Numbered from the stretch's first letter, positions 25,430-38,632 are shown. The stretch is DNA of 64,000 nucleotides from Adiantum capillus-veneris (GCA_014529385.2 CM043948.1:80838760-80902759); one strand, 5' to 3'. Made by a program: numbers and translations. The notes: a model not told the origin generated them from the sequence alone.

Positions 25430-25890
25430 CGCTATGAAAAAAACACAAACCATGTGGTTGCTGTCGACCCAGAAACGCAACTACGAGGTGATGAAAACGC
25501 TGTTGTCTAGTGATTTTTAGGGTGCTCGTACGCTCCTGGCAGGGCGGAGCGGTACAGAGGGTGTAGGGAGGGTTTGTCTCTGTATGCAGAACCGCTAGAT
25601 GTGCTGAACACAGAGAAAATAACAGTGGTATATGGCTGAAATTTGAAGTAGATGTAGAGGAATCTGAGCTGGTCTAGGCATTGGATGCCTAGCCGGGTAG
25701 ATAGGGATAGATCCGGCAAGATCTGGGGTTGGAAAGCTGCGCGCTACCCCTCCATGCTGAAAATGCTGATGCTCCCAATAAAAAAAAGTAGATGGGCTGC
25801 AAAAATGCAAGTAGAGGGAGGGATGTTCCGGCAACGAAACAACATGAGAAGGTTAGCGCTTGCAACCAAAAGCAAAAATGCAAACAATTG
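25430..25890. repeat. Sequence module repeated in unit B
   Basis: This ~460-bp block matches 51350-51720 and again 52528-52975 in unit B. Its role is unknown; no coding frame is shared among the three. Confidence 0.7.
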
Positions 25891-26034
25891 ATGCAAAAAA
25901 AGCAGGTGGAGGGGGGTCCTCCACGATGAAAACGTTCCAATTTCCATCGCATACCTAGCTCATGCAAAAACACTGGAAGATTCTGATTTACTTGGGAGAA
26001 GTACCTGATGTAGATGATGCGCCTTAGACTCAAC

Positions 26035-26145
<111 letters not shown>

Positions 26146-26631
26146 AACACAAAATGCTATGTGTGGAAGAGGGGGAAATCATCCCCCCACTGACTACTAG
26201 AGCAAGAGACCCAATACAATGATCAGATAATGTGGAAGTGGATACCCTCCTGGACCCATAAATAGGTGCCCAAGGGGAGGTAGGGCAAAGTCTGGAAAAA
26301 TCCCACATAACCTAACAAGAAATAAATGAAGTTTGAGGGCACCCGGACACAGTGGACGGCCGGACAATGCAGAGAAAATGCGTATGCAAAGGGTGGACAA
26401 CTTGGAGACCTATGAATCAGCAATGTGGTGTAAGTCTCACAGAATTGATGGATGCAAATGATTTGAAAAATTATCAAGAAGAACTAAACCCCTATCTGGA
26501 AGATTTTTAGTAGAGGACAATTAAAATTTAGGGGGGAAGAATGTCATTAGCCTTCATATATGAAATCCATGTATCAAAGCAATTTATGGAAAATTATATA
26601 TATTGTCTTTCCATTTGTAAGGTTGCATAAT

Positions 26632-27118
26632 TGGACATGCGTTCTTGTCTCTACAAACCATGGTTGATTTGACATATTTATATCCCTAACTAGGGAAGTA
26701 TGAATGGCTATTAACATGCCTGTAAAGCATGAAGGACTATATCCTCTTACTTTTTGGATGAGAAATATAGATGGATGCAAGTTTATGGAACGGATGGAAT
26801 CTATTTACGTGTGCACAATAAGAAATGCATGATGACTTGCATTGAGTGTTGTTTTGAAAATGCTTGAACATGTGTTCTTGTGTCTACAAAACCATGGTTA
26901 ATTAGACATATTTATTTCCTTGAGTGGGGAAGCATGAAAGGCCATTAACATGCTTGTAAAGCATGAAGGACTATATCCTCTTAGTTTATTGGACGAGAGA
27001 TATAGATGGATACAAGTTTATGGAACGGATGGAATCTACTTTAGATATGCACAGTTAGAAATGCATGATGCAGGATGACTTGCATTGAGTGTTGTTTTGG
27101 AAATGCTTGAGCATTAGC
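26632..27118. repeat. ~245-bp tandem repeat, two units
   Basis: Units at about 26632-26870 and 26871-27118 share the phrases GTAAAGCATGAAGGACTATA and GTTTATGGAACGGATGGAAT. They differ by scattered substitutions and a short insertion. Confidence 0.85.
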
Positions 27119-27350
27119 TATTCATGCATAAAAGCATCCAATGTATGCACGAATGTTGTTTACTGATTAAGTGATTTGTATTTGCAAAAGGATAAGTATT
27201 CATTATGTTAAAATCCTATTTTGAGCACTAACTTGTCATTTTTAAGGACCTTTATAGCACAACTTATTTCTCACCTTTCCATTTAGAATTTGCAAAAACG
27301 AGCACCGGATTTGGAATCAAATTAATCACAAACCCCATGATCAAAAAATG

Positions 27351-27354
<4 letters not shown>

Positions 27355-27393
<39 letters not shown>

Positions 27394-27422
27394 ATATATG
27401 TATATATATATATATATATATA
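27355..27422. repeat. (TA)n microsatellite
   Basis: About 68 bp of TA with two short interruptions (CTA, GTA). Confidence 0.95.
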
Positions 27423-28261
27423 ACAAATAGATTAATTAAATTAAATACTTTAGGTCGAGTAATGACATGGCGATGGATCTGCTCACCCTAATCAACTCAA
27501 CAAGTCTGCTTACCCTGATCAACTCAACAAGTTTTACTAAAAGGAAAACTTCACAGCTTTTATAAAGCTTAGATTACATCACCTTCGTACTATTTTCAAA
27601 GAGGAAAGCTACATAGAGGCCATCTCTTTCCCTTTCTACACTGGGACACAACACACCCTTCCATTTTCAACCATGGAGAGCTCACCGCTATATAAAGAAA
27701 TTCTCCTCTCTCATTCTAGGCTTTTGTCAAAGAGAGAGAGTGGGTAGGCGCCCTACACGCTCTCTCCTGCTCCCATGAAGGATTGAAGGATGAAGAAGCT
27801 CCACACATATACAGAATGATGAAAACCTGCCAAATTGATCACGAGATGGTGAGTGTTTGAAGACTAATTGTTGAATTTTCAGCATCAAAGAAATCCACTC
27901 CCTCGTATTCAAAGTGTTGGAGAAGACAACCGGTTGTGTGCACATTGGTAGGCCTTTGGAGAAGCAAACAGACAGTTAGTTACTCCAACACTTGTATGTA
28001 TGTGTTAAGAGACCATATGTGCAAGCGAGGAGAAAACAACCATTTGTTTGCTATTGTTTGTTGGTGACTCTATGCTAAAATTTTTGCCTATACACTTCTA
28101 ATTCCAGACAAATAAACATATTCCTATGAAGGGGCCCTAGCCGTTCCACGTCAGCGACGTGTCACTCTCTAATCTTCTTTCCCTAGCTCTCTAATTTGTC
28201 TCTCTCAATCTCTCAAGTTCTCCATCTCAATACACAACCATTATGCTATATCTCTACACAC

Positions 28262-28262
<1 letters not shown>

Positions 28263-28348
<86 letters not shown>
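28263..28348. repeat. (TC)n microsatellite
   Basis: About 86 bp of uninterrupted TC. Confidence 0.97.
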
Positions 28349-28351
<3 letters not shown>

Positions 28352-28877
28352 CTCTAGCCAGAAATTGGTATCTATCTTTTGTGCAAAGTGTTCATTTGCA
28401 TCAAAGGTGAGTTTCAAAGGATACAAAACTTGATAGGTTGATCACCTAGGCTACAGTAGAACCATAGCAACCACCGTATGGGACGGGTTTTACACGCATG
28501 TTGATCATACATGCAAGGATCTTATACACTGAGGACATGAGAGTGATTGATGTCCACTGTCGTACAAACGACGTGTCTCCACCTTTCGATATAAGAGAAA
28601 TCAGTCCCGAACACATACAGGCAGGCATCTATCCTGTGGAAAATATATGTTGTAAATTGGAAAGCATAGCGGGGCTAAGAGCATCCAAGAACTGTAAAAA
28701 GAACTATCTACTAAACCCATCCTCTCTAGGACGAGGCACTATCGAGGCCCAGCACTGCATCATGCATCTCTTGCTTAGAGAAGGGGGCTTATTACTATCT
28801 CGGATGTTTGCATACATTCTTTCTTTCTCTCCCACACCAAGTCTATCTCAGCAAAGCAAGGAGCCTGTTTGCCACAA

Positions 28878-28992
<115 letters not shown>

Positions 28993-29306
28993 GCACATGC
29001 ACACGGATGCAAATGCTGACACTCGCCAGTCTGTGCTCACGTAGAAGGTGAAACCTAGAAATTGAGAATCTTGCAGAGAAGGGCGTTGGCATAAGTAGCG
29101 AAAGAGGTGGCATTTCATTCCATGGAAGCAGAAAAGAGCTCGGGTGTTCAGAACTGAAAAGTGCAAGGAGAAGTTGAGGACCTTTATGGGGTAGGGAATG
29201 GTCATTCCACATAATATTGAGGACCACATGGTGACCAAAGGGATCGTCGAGAGCCATGGTGGGAGTCGATATTATGGGAATGGTCATTAAATTACCATTC
29301 TCGATT

Positions 29307-30345
29307 GTCAAGAGTCAGGCGGAGGGGGGCCAGGATTGCTACATTGGACAGTGGCCTCTCAGCCCGACTACTCGTGCCTTGGTTACATCCATCCCAGAGG
29401 ACAAGGCACCTGTTCCTACTCGTGTAGCAGTGACGCAGGGGCTATTATCTCAGTTGAACTAGACAGCTTATGTCTATGAAGGGTTGCAGGAGCCTGTTGC
29501 TGTTCCACATCCTCCTAGTTCAAAAATAATTACAGTCTGCACTATAGCACTTCAATAGGGCAGCAACCTGAGTGTGATTGCAGGTCCTCTACTACATTTT
29601 GCATGCTGATGTGGTGCAATGTTGTCGGCTACAAGACAAATTCCGTGTGCTGAGTTGGAGAAAAATGATAGGCTTGCATGGCTTTACGTTCTGCATGTTG
29701 ACATGTCGTCCATCTAGCGACTACAGATCCGCATTCTCCCGTATAATCAGTAAACGGAGGGCTGAGATCTACAGCGCCCCCAGGCCCGTCAAGAATCGGG
29801 TGGAGGGGGCCCAGGATTGTTACAATGGGGTCGAGGAGCACTGGAGAATTCAATTAGTATGGAAGTGATACAGTGGGAAGTGGGCACTATAGCACTGCAG
29901 TAGGTTGCTCATACCCTCTCATCTCGACTACTCGTGCCTTGGTTACATCCATCCTAGAGGACAAGGCACCTATTCCTACTCGTGCAGTAGTGACGCACTA
30001 GCTATTATCTCAGCTCAACTAGACAACTTATGTCTGTGAAGGGTTGCAGGAGCCTGTTGCTGTTCCACATCCTCCTGGTTCAAAAATAATTACTGTCCGC
30101 ACTGCAGCACTTCAATAGGGCAGCAACCTGAGTCTAATTGTAGGTCGTCTGCATTATGCATGTTGATGTGGCACAATGTTGTCCGCTACAAGACAAATTC
30201 CGTGTGCTGAGTTGGAGAAAAATGATAGGCTTGCATGGCTTTTGCATGTTGACATGTCGTCCATCTAGCGATTGCAAATCCGTATTCTCCCGTAGAATCG
30301 ACAATAAACAGAGGGCTGAGATCTACAGCCCTCCGATGCCCGACC
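29307..30345. repeat. ~0.5-kb tandem duplication
   Basis: Unit 1 (29307-29787) and unit 2 (29788-30345) share TCGACTACTCGTGCC-like text, GAAGGGTTGCAGGAGCCTGT, and GACAAATTCCGTGTGCTGAG. Unit 2 carries about 80 bp extra near its start (29820-29905). Short frames inside resemble decayed coding text but match nothing I know. Confidence 0.85.
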
Positions 30346-32553
30346 GTGATGGAGATGTTGGTCGTCGTCTGCCTAGGTCCAGAGGAATCAAAGAAAAAGA
30401 GTCCGTTTTTTTTAAAAATAAAATTATAAGCGCAAGGAAGTTGTATTAGATAAGCAAAATGATTACATGACAGCAAGGACTGGAATAAGACCTGAGATAA
30501 AGTGGCCGATTTGAGCTCCAAGCTTAAACCCACCACACCAAATTGAACACCCTCCCATTATGTTATCACACGCAAGTAATAAATACAAAAAAAAACCCCG
30601 CTAAGAGACCATCTGGAAACACATGGGGCATGTAATTCACTTGGAGTCCAATTTGGGATCGCAGTTTAAGTTGGGATCACTTGGCATTGACTTGCAGTTT
30701 GATTTCATATCGAACAGTTGATGCTTTTTTGGGACCATCAACCCCACCTGACACAAATGGTGTGAGAAAATTGTAAGGATGCTAGATCGAATCCCTCTTC
30801 TTGGCAATGCATAGACTACACACCTCTAAGTTCTTCCCACTTGAGTTGGACGTGCCTTTTGAAGATAAAGCCTGGGTTTAAATGGGCCAATGGTAGAAGA
30901 GGGGCATGCACCACCAAATTGAGCACTTCTCCTTCAAACCCACCTAATATCGACCCACTTGATACTTGGAGCTCTTCCATATGCCTCCAAATATTCTCTG
31001 GAGGAACCATATTGAAACCAATAGAAGATTTTCCCTTTCAATTGACTTTCCTCCATAAGCACTCAAACGGTAACAAAATGATCCATGGTGCTATGACTTT
31101 TACAAAAGCGCATGAGCACATTTACCATCTTCTTCAGCCCATGCTCTCAAATTTTATTGCATTGCAGTACCAAATAGGTTTGCCATAAGAGCGTCATAGT
31201 CTAATATTTGTTTACATTCTTTGCATCTCTTCCTTTATGTAGCGGCTTGACCTAATCATGAGGCATGACATGCTAGAGTGTAAGGTTAAAAATATGACAA
31301 ATCCAACCATAGATTCTCATTAAGAATTTTTATCTTCCAAATCCCTTGCCTTGTGACGGCAAATTTTTTTATTCTCCCATATTTATACTCAATGGTAAAG
31401 AGAGAAGATGTACATGTGAGAGAATCGAATTACGGCATTTGACCTATGTTTGGTTGAGCATAAGTTCGTTACGATGCATATAAGTGTCCATAAGTGTTAA
31501 GTTACCAAAAAACTCTTGAGGCTTTTCTTTTATGTTTCTCCAAAATTTACACATGCATGTGCTTGAGAGAGAGAGAGAGAGAAATTAAGAGAGAAAATGT
31601 GAGGGACTTGCTGTGTGAGTGAGAGAGATATAAGGAAGCATAGATAAAAGGAGAAGCAAGGGAGATAGAATGAGTGATAAGAGAGAGAAGAGCAATCTTG
31701 ATAGAACGTGCAAAGCAAGGTGTGTGAATTGTGTGAGAGAAAATAGAATCTTCTTTAAAACTAATGGTTGAGTTTATATTAAAGCACTTATTGGGAAATG
31801 CTCACTAAAAATTTAGGTCTCCTATTGTGCATTCTTCCATTGTTATGTCTCAACAACATTATCTTGCAACTTTTGGAGGTGATTCATCTCTTTAGTCCAC
31901 CTTTTAGCGTCCCTCTCTATTGATTTGGGACCTTGCCTTTATCTAGCCATTGAGAATCTTGAGTTTCCCTTTTGTGTGGACTTGTGAGGATGGACAAACT
32001 CCCTCTTGGGTCACCCTCTCTATCCTAATGTGGAAATGACAACTAGAAGCTTGTTGTTTCCCTTATTGACCTTAGTTCTTCCCATAATGGAGGGGTAGAA
32101 AAACTTCTAGTTTCTGAAAAGGTTGACTATGGAAAGCAACACTTTGAGAGCTTACTTTATCTTCATTGTCAAGGCTTGGTCCTTGTTTGAAGTGAAAAAG
32201 ATTTCCACGTCTTGGTTGGAGAGAGCTTTTCAAAGGCAAATTTTCTTGCCATTTTTTATTCAAATAGAACCTTCAACCCAATATGTATAAATAAATAAAA
32301 AATCCTTTGGATTCTATACACAAGGTTCAACATAATGCCCTCTATTTTGGGTACAATAGAGTTTTTTTATAGGACACCAATTAGTTACAAAATAGGACCT
32401 TTTGCAGAAAAACAAGAAGGACACAAGCCACCATTATATATTGAACTTCTCAAAAAAGAAACACTATATGAAAAGATCAATTACAATTCATGCGATACAA
32501 TTACATGACTAGACCAAGATATTGGAAGGATACGACTCAATTTCACTCCTTGT

Positions 32554-33800
32554 TTATGCCATACGATGACAGTTGAACACATGAAGTAGGTCCTTATTTG
32601 TTAGCTTGCTCTGATGGATAAACATATTGTGGTCTACATCTAAGCCAAAGTAGCAAAGGAAGATGAAGTAAATAAGCTTGCATGCCATATATACGCTTTG
32701 CTTTGTGCCACTCATTCTGCAAAGTCTCCACATGTACACATTGGGCTTAACTGCAACCTTCTTTACTATGTAGCCTCCTAACTCCAATTCCTGCAACTCT
32801 GAAGCAGTCAAATTTGTTCCCTTTTCCACTTAATATATATTGGGGACTCTAGTAGGGCATTGAGTGATTGTGTTATAGATTTGCCATGTGTGATCCATAC
32901 TATCATTGCAGAACCACATGAATTGCGCCTGAGAATCGCTACCATGAGCATTGTCAGTCCCTCTTTTCCAAGTTCCAATACCCCAAAAGGATGGTGCAAC
33001 AGGACCTTCACCCATGTTATTTATATTCTTCTTACATTTATCGATTCTAGATTCCAACCACCCTTGAGATTGAACCCTACTTCCCTTTGGTATACGGCGC
33101 ATTGCCCACATTGTCTTATGAATGTCCGTCTCCTGAACCAGCAGCCGACCCTTATGTTTATTGCCTACGTCATTGGCCCCTCTGGAAGTTACTTGGAGAC
33201 CTCCAAGATTTTGTGGGATGTTTTATGTGAGATACTCAGGTCAATGTGAAGCATTTTCCTCCTCATAGCTCACATTCCCAACGTGTTTCTGCTTTCTAGC
33301 TATTGTAATATTATCCCCCTCCACTGTTGGTTGTTGATAGAGGGGTGTACCTCTGAGCTTATCCTCAATCTCTCTTGCCATAGTAGCTAGGCCAGGTGCT
33401 CAGCCTTGTTGTGCTCGACGATCGAGTTTTTTAGTAGAAGGTCCACCCCATGATATCTACCCTCCACAAAACCAAGCATCTTCACACTTTGAAGCAAAGT
33501 ATTTGAAAGATCACATACGTATGCATTGTAGGCTAGGTGCTCAACCTTGCTGTGCTCGATGATCGCTTTTTCTTCAGAAGGTCCGCCCCATGATATCTAC
33601 CCTCCACAAAACCAATCATCTGCACACTTTGAATTAAAGTGTGACAGATCAGACACGCATGCATTGTACAAGCTCAACATTTCTTTGTTTTCCTCGCTAG
33701 CAAGCCAACTCGCGTGCTTTGTTCTAGCAACGTTTGGAGTAGCAATGTATGACATATCATCCACTTCCTGCAACACATTTATATTAAGAGATAGTATATG
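32554..33800 (-). pseudogene. ORF-L (unit B), C-terminal part
   Basis: It matches the C-terminal blocks of ORF-L of unit A: APSFWGI (about 32990), MWFCNDSMDHTW (about 32895), and the VYMWRLCR end (about 32720). Relative to unit A it lacks the ~240-bp block between the NMxxxLELQELELGGYxVKKVAVK text and the VYMWRLC text. It is separated from its N-terminal part (46600-48217) by E4. Confidence 0.55.
33389..33672. repeat. ~142-bp tandem duplication inside ORF-L of unit B
   Basis: GCTAGG(C)CAGGTGCTCA...ATGCATTGTA occurs twice in direct succession and only once in unit A (about 18820-18960). Confidence 0.85.
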
Positions 33801-33808
33801 AACCCCAA

Positions 33809-33813
33809 AAAAA
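33809..33813. other. E4 target site duplication, left
   Basis: AAAAA here and at 46592-46596. Removing E4 and one copy restores continuity with unit A at about 19108. Confidence 0.8.
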
Positions 33814-34040
33814 TGTTACCATATACATGTGGTAGGGATGTGTGTGAACACACTAGGACTGCCAGGGCATTTTTTCCCTCTTTAGGAGGTTTTTTCCCTC
33901 TTGCATTGTATATATGCCCATCACTCTAGGACTATCCATCTTTCCATTGCACACTAAGTAACACACTCTCTATTGTGTGCCTTGAGCTTCATTCATCTTC
34001 TCCAAGCTGTGTGCATTTCTCTGCAACCCTAATTTCAACA
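33814..34040 (+). repeat. E4 5' LTR
   Basis: 227 bp; followed by a degenerate initiator-Met primer site. Confidence 0.93.
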
Positions 34041-34042
34041 AT

Positions 34043-34054
34043 TGATATTAGAGC
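34043..34054 (+). other. E4 primer-binding site, degenerate
   Basis: TGATATTAGAGC, two changes from TGGTATCAGAGC, which is intact at the same place in E7 (58310-58321). Confidence 0.8.
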
Positions 34055-34075
34055 AGGTTACATCCTCCCGGGCTT

Positions 34076-34080
34076 AGTCG
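34076..34080. other. E5 target site duplication, left
   Basis: AGTCG, repeated at 38628-38632. The uninterrupted text (GGGCTTAGTC...) is seen in E7 and E8. Confidence 0.92.
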
Positions 34081-34272
34081 TGTTGGGGTATAAAGCCCAA
34101 TGTGGTCGCCCAGGTAAGTGGACGGGCCGCCAGGTATGTACACATATTCTTTTGTAAAAACCTAATAAGAACTCACTATGCTCTACACATTACAGTAGAG
34201 CGAGTTCACCATATCATCGTGCTCTTCTTCTCGCACTCTCTCTCACGTCGCACTTCTGCTCGTACTCCTTCA
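34081..34272 (+). repeat. E5 5' LTR
   Basis: 192 bp, TGTTGGGG...CCTTCA. Confidence 0.94.
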
Positions 34273-34274
34273 AC

Positions 34275-34286
34275 TGGTATCAGAGC
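34275..34286 (+). other. E5 primer-binding site (initiator tRNA-Met)
   Basis: TGGTATCAGAGC, perfect, 2 bases after the LTR. Confidence 0.95.
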
Positions 34287-35370
34287 TCAGATCGAGGCTC
34301 GGGGCAGCACTGCAGGAGGCTAGAGCCACCAACTCAGATTGGAGTGAAATTTGACAGGCAAAGACACGGCCCCAAATCTCGTGAGTGAACCGGAAGGCCT
34401 CGGTGTTGTCAGAATTTCATTCTGAGGTCATCTCGGCCACCGTTCGGCTTCGACAAAGGTCTGCGCAGGCCATTTTCGACTACGTGGTCTCGACAGGTGC
34501 AGATCCGACTCTGCAAATTTGGGGTTTTCGGCCTACGACTGCAGGTGTTGAGGATAATGACACTCCCAGAGTGTTGATTTGTGGCTGTCCACACATCGAA
34601 GGACGGCTCATAGTTCTTGGAGGCGTGTCACATACGACACGGGCGCATCTACACACAGTCTATAGGCGACATCATCACTAGTTCATCAGGTAGCTTGTGT
34701 TTGCTGCTTGATATTCCAGATTTCATCCTGACATTGCAGGTACTTCCACATGGGATGTATTGTCAGAGATGATGTATGTCTGTTGAGGGTTTGCTGATTG
34801 TGAGTCACGCAGCAAACAACAGCCGCAGCGGTTACAGCATACAGTGGGAAATTTATGGATGTATGACTTTGTGGGAAGTCTATGTATTGTCAGATTTAAT
34901 GCAGCCTTTGTTGAGGGTCGAGTGACGTTTTATTGAGCTGGGGGATTCTCGAATGTTGAGATCCTTTCGGTGATACAGGTCTTGGAGCGATCCCTCAAGC
35001 ACCCTTAGATAGGCAGCTAGGATGTATTGACTGTGAGTTAGACAGTTGGGATTGCATCTTTGCTTTACTGCCGTTGAGGCATTGTCACAGTCTATGCTTA
35101 CAGGACAGTGACAGGACAGTCAGAGACAGTACAGGTGCAAGACAGGTTTACCCACAGCTTACAGTGTCAGAGAGACAGTGTTTTTGAGCTGTTTTTGGTC
35201 TGTTTTTGAGTACACCAGAGCCATTTTACAAAGGAGACTCTGTCAAAATTTATGCAGAATCTGAAGCTTTCTTGGTTCATTTGACAGGTTGATATTGGTT
35301 CAGAGGTCAGTTTACAGGGGAAACTCTGCCGAATTTTTCTCAGGAAAGTAAACTACTGTGAAGCGTAGCT
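34287..35370 (+). other. E5 leader (untranslated)
   Basis: About 1.1 kb between the primer site and the gag start. A 98-codon frame at 34385-34681 has no known domain. The stretch near 35090-35180 repeats GACAG/ACAGT phrases. Confidence 0.6.
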
Positions 35371-38300
35371 ATGGCTGGATCATAGGACACTGCTCTTTAC
35401 AATATCAAGAAGCTAGATGGAACCAATTTCCCATTGTGGAAGAAGCAGATTTGGCACGTGTTGGTACAAAAGAAGCAAATAAAACCTATAAAGCTCAAGG
35501 GGATAAAACCAGAAGATATGGACGAAGATGAATGGAGCGAAATGGATGAATTGGCACTTTCTACCATTATGCTGACTTTGGCAGAAAGCGTTTACTTCAA
35601 TGTAGCAGACGAGATGTCGGCCTATCAAGCATGGTTAAAGATGAGTGATCTTTATGAGAAGCAGAGTGCAGCTTCACAGGTATACTGGCTTAAGAAGCTT
35701 GTTGACTTGAAGATGAAAGAAGGGACACCTATGTCCAATCATCTGAATGAATTCAACACAATCTATAGTCAGTTGTCAGCTCAAGGTGTCAAGTTTGATG
35801 AACTTGTTAGAGCTATGTTCCTGTTGATCACATTGCCGGAAAATTGGGACACTTTTCGCACAGCTTTGAGTAATTCTGCACCTCCAGATGGTTTGAACAT
35901 AGCAGGTGTAGAAGGAAGTCTGCTTACTGAAGAAACCAATAGAAAGACAATGTACAAAGGCAAAGGAACAGCCTTAGTTGTCAGGGGAAGGACCAAAGAA
36001 AAGTACAAAGGTGGAAAGAGGACTCAGTCTCGTAGCAAGTCCCGCAGTGCTAAAGGCAAGAGTGACATAGAATGCTACCATTGTGGCAAGAAGGGTCACA
36101 TGAAAAGAGACTGCAGAGAATGGAAAGCAGAAAAAGGCAAAGAGAAAGCTGAAGAGCATGGTGAGAAGAACAAGTCCTCAGTGAAGATTCAAGAAATAAA
36201 TGTGACAAACACTGTTGCAGAGGATGACAGTCTAGTGTCAGGAGACATCTACTTCTTGAAGAATACAATGGACTCAGCTCTTCTTACAGCATCTGATGGA
36301 AATGCACTGAGTGACTGGATTATAGACTCAGGGGCATCACTTCATGTGTCTCCAAACAAGGAGTGGTTTACCGCTTATGTGACCACTAAAGATCATGCTC
36401 GGCTAGGCAATGGGCAGACATGTGAGATCTTAGGTGTTGGAGATGTTCAATTGAAGTTTCAGAATGGTTCTTCTTTCACGCTGAAGAATGTGAGACATGT
36501 TCCCGCAATTACAAAGAGCTTGATCAGCACAGATTTACTTGATGATGCTGGCTACGTCACCGCTTTTGGACAGAACATGTGGAGGATATCCAAGGGTTCT
36601 ATGACAGTAGCACATGGAGTAAACTCTGGAGGACTTTACATGATTTATGTATCAAATATCTCTAAAAATGTAATCAATGTAACCGAGCAACCGAACGTTT
36701 CTTTGTGGCATAGCCGGTTAGGACATATGTCCAAGAAGGGAATGGAAATCTTGTCTCGTTCTGGTTATTTGCCTGGATTTTCATTTAATGATTTTGAATT
36801 CTGTGAACATTGTCTGTATGGTAAGCAAACACAGCAGCCACATAAGCATAGAAGGAGTAGAAGAGATACACAGTTGGCACTTGTTCATAGTGATTTGTGT
36901 GGACCTATGCCTAACCTATCTCTAGGGGGAGCTTCTTAGTTTATGACATTTATAGATGATTACTCGAGGAAAGTATGGGTTTACTTTCTCAAGCACAAGG
37001 ATGAAGCGTTTAGTGTTTTCAAAAGGTTTGTGACACTTGTGGAGAATCAGAGTGGCAAGAAGCTTAAATGCTTACACACTGACAATGGTGGAGAGTATGT
37101 TTCAAAGGCCTTTCAGGACTTTTGTGAGTCAAAAGGTATAAAACGTGAACTTACTGCTCCTTACACTCCTCCTCAAAATGGTGTTGCTGAGAGGATGAAT
37201 AGGACCATACAAGAGAAGGTCAGAAGTATGTTGTCTAATGCACAACTGCCAAATGGGTTTTGGGCTGAAGCTGTATCAACAGTTGTTCATCTTGTAAATA
37301 GATCTCCTAGCAAGGTTTTGTAGAAGGATTCAGTGCCAGAGATGGTATGGTCAGGCAAAATGCCCTCATACAAGCATCTCAGAGTCTTTGGCTGTGAGGC
37401 ATATACTCACTATCCAAAGGAATTTAGGAACAAACTTGAGCCAAAGAGTAGAAAGTGCATCTTTCTAGGCTATGGTAATTCTGGTGAGATGGGGTACAGA
37501 CTTTGGGATCCCGAATCCAGAAAGGTTGTCCGCAGCAATGATGTTCACTTTAATGAATCCAAATATCATTCTAAACCAGAGAGGGTTGAGGAGATTAGAA
37601 GAGTTGTCTTCCAAGAAGATGGACCTTCACGTGCAAGACAAAATGTCAGGGCTCAAGAGGAGCAAGGACAGGATAGAGTGGAACCACAGGTTGTGGCTGA
37701 GCCTGAGCCACCTATTGTGCGTAGATTTGGACGTGTCACGCGACCTCCTGATAGGTTTGTTCCATCTATGAACTATGTCATGTTGACTGATTGCAATGAG
37801 CCTTCACGTTACAAGGAAGCAGTGCAAATGAAGGACTCCGGGAATTGGCAATTGGCCATGCAGTCAGAGATGACAGCTCTGCATAAAAACAAGACATGGA
37901 AGCTAGTTAAATTACCACAGAACAAAAAGGCTCTACCTTGTAAATGGGTTTACAGGTATAAGATCACCGCTCATGATAGTCAGCCAAAGTACAAAGCAAG
38001 GCTTGTTGCCAAGGGCTTTAAGCAAGAACAAGGCATTGACTTTGATGAAGTCTTCTCTCCGGTGGTCAAGATGACTACATTGAGATGCTTTCTTGAATTG
38101 GTTGCCATATTAGATTTGGTGTTGCACCAAATGGATGTCAAGACAGCGTTCTTGCATGGTGATTTAGATGTGGAAATTTACATGCAGCAGCCAGAAGGGT
38201 TTGTTGAGAAAGGCAAGGAAGATTGGGTATGCCAGTTGTTAAAGAGTCTTTATGGCTTAAAACAATCACCGAGGGCATGGTACCATAAATTCCACAAGTT

Positions 38301-38448
38301 TATGCTTTCTCAAGGCTACAAACGTAGTGAGTTCGATCACTGTCTATATACAAAGAAGGCTAAGGATGGTAGTTGGTTGATCCTTATTTTGTATGTGGAT
38401 GACATGTTGACCACATTGGACTTTAAGTGGGAGGTTGTTGGGGTATAA
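35371..38448 (+). pseudogene. pol: E5 gag-pol polyprotein, three in-frame TAG stops, no RNase H
   Basis: A single frame of about 1025 codons starts at ATG 35371. It contains Gag (UBN2-like, with WKKQIWHVL near the start), a CCHC knuckle (CYHCGKKGHMKRDC, about 36071), protease DSGA (about 36328), the GAG-pre-integrase block LWHSRLGHM (about 36700), integrase with Asp (HSDLCG), Asp (TDNGGEY, about 37080) and Glu (VAERMNRT, about 37182), then RT up to YVDDML (about 38393-38410). All seen catalytic residues are intact. TAG stops are at 35383, 36937 and 37321. After YVDDML the sequence jumps to the 3' end, so thumb and RNase H are gone. The frame ends inside the LTR. Confidence 0.93.
38425..38435 (+). 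other. E5 polypurine tract
   Basis: AAGTGGGAGGT directly before the 3' LTR. Confidence 0.8.
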
Positions 38449-38627
38449 AGCCCAATGTGGTCGCCCAGGTAAGTGGGCGGGCCGCCAGGTATGTACACAT
38501 AATCTTTTGTAAAAACCTAATAAGAACTCACTATGCTCTACACATTACAGTAGAGCGAGTTCACCATATCATCGTGCTCTTCTTCTCGCACTCTCTCTCG
38601 CGTCGCACTTCCGCTCGTACTCCTTCA
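38436..38627 (+). repeat. E5 3' LTR
   Basis: 192 bp, followed by AGTCG (38628-38632). Confidence 0.94.
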
Positions 38628-38632
38628 AGTCG

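Larger units (their letters stand above)
32187..33813. mobile_element. Unit B, left part (before E4)
   Basis: It aligns with 17507-19108 of unit A and breaks in an A-run exactly at the E4 5' LTR. The alignment resumes at 46592. It has a ~95-bp segment near 32400-32480 missing in unit A, and its own ~142-bp tandem duplication (33389-33530 and 33531-33672). Confidence 0.82.
34081..38627 (+). mobile_element. E5: truncated Ty1/copia element nested in E4
   Basis: 4547 bp with 192-bp LTRs (TGTTGGGG...CCTTCA, 4 differences by eye), perfect initiator-Met primer site, AGTCG duplication and a polypurine tract. It has one long gag-pol frame in Tnt1-like order. The thumb of RT and all of RNase H are missing between about 38415 and the 3' LTR, so the element is a deletion derivative. 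Confidence 0.94.

Noticed and set aside
26632-27118. CRISPR-like or centromeric satellite array
   Set aside because: Only two long diverged units; no spacer-repeat pattern and no higher-order array.
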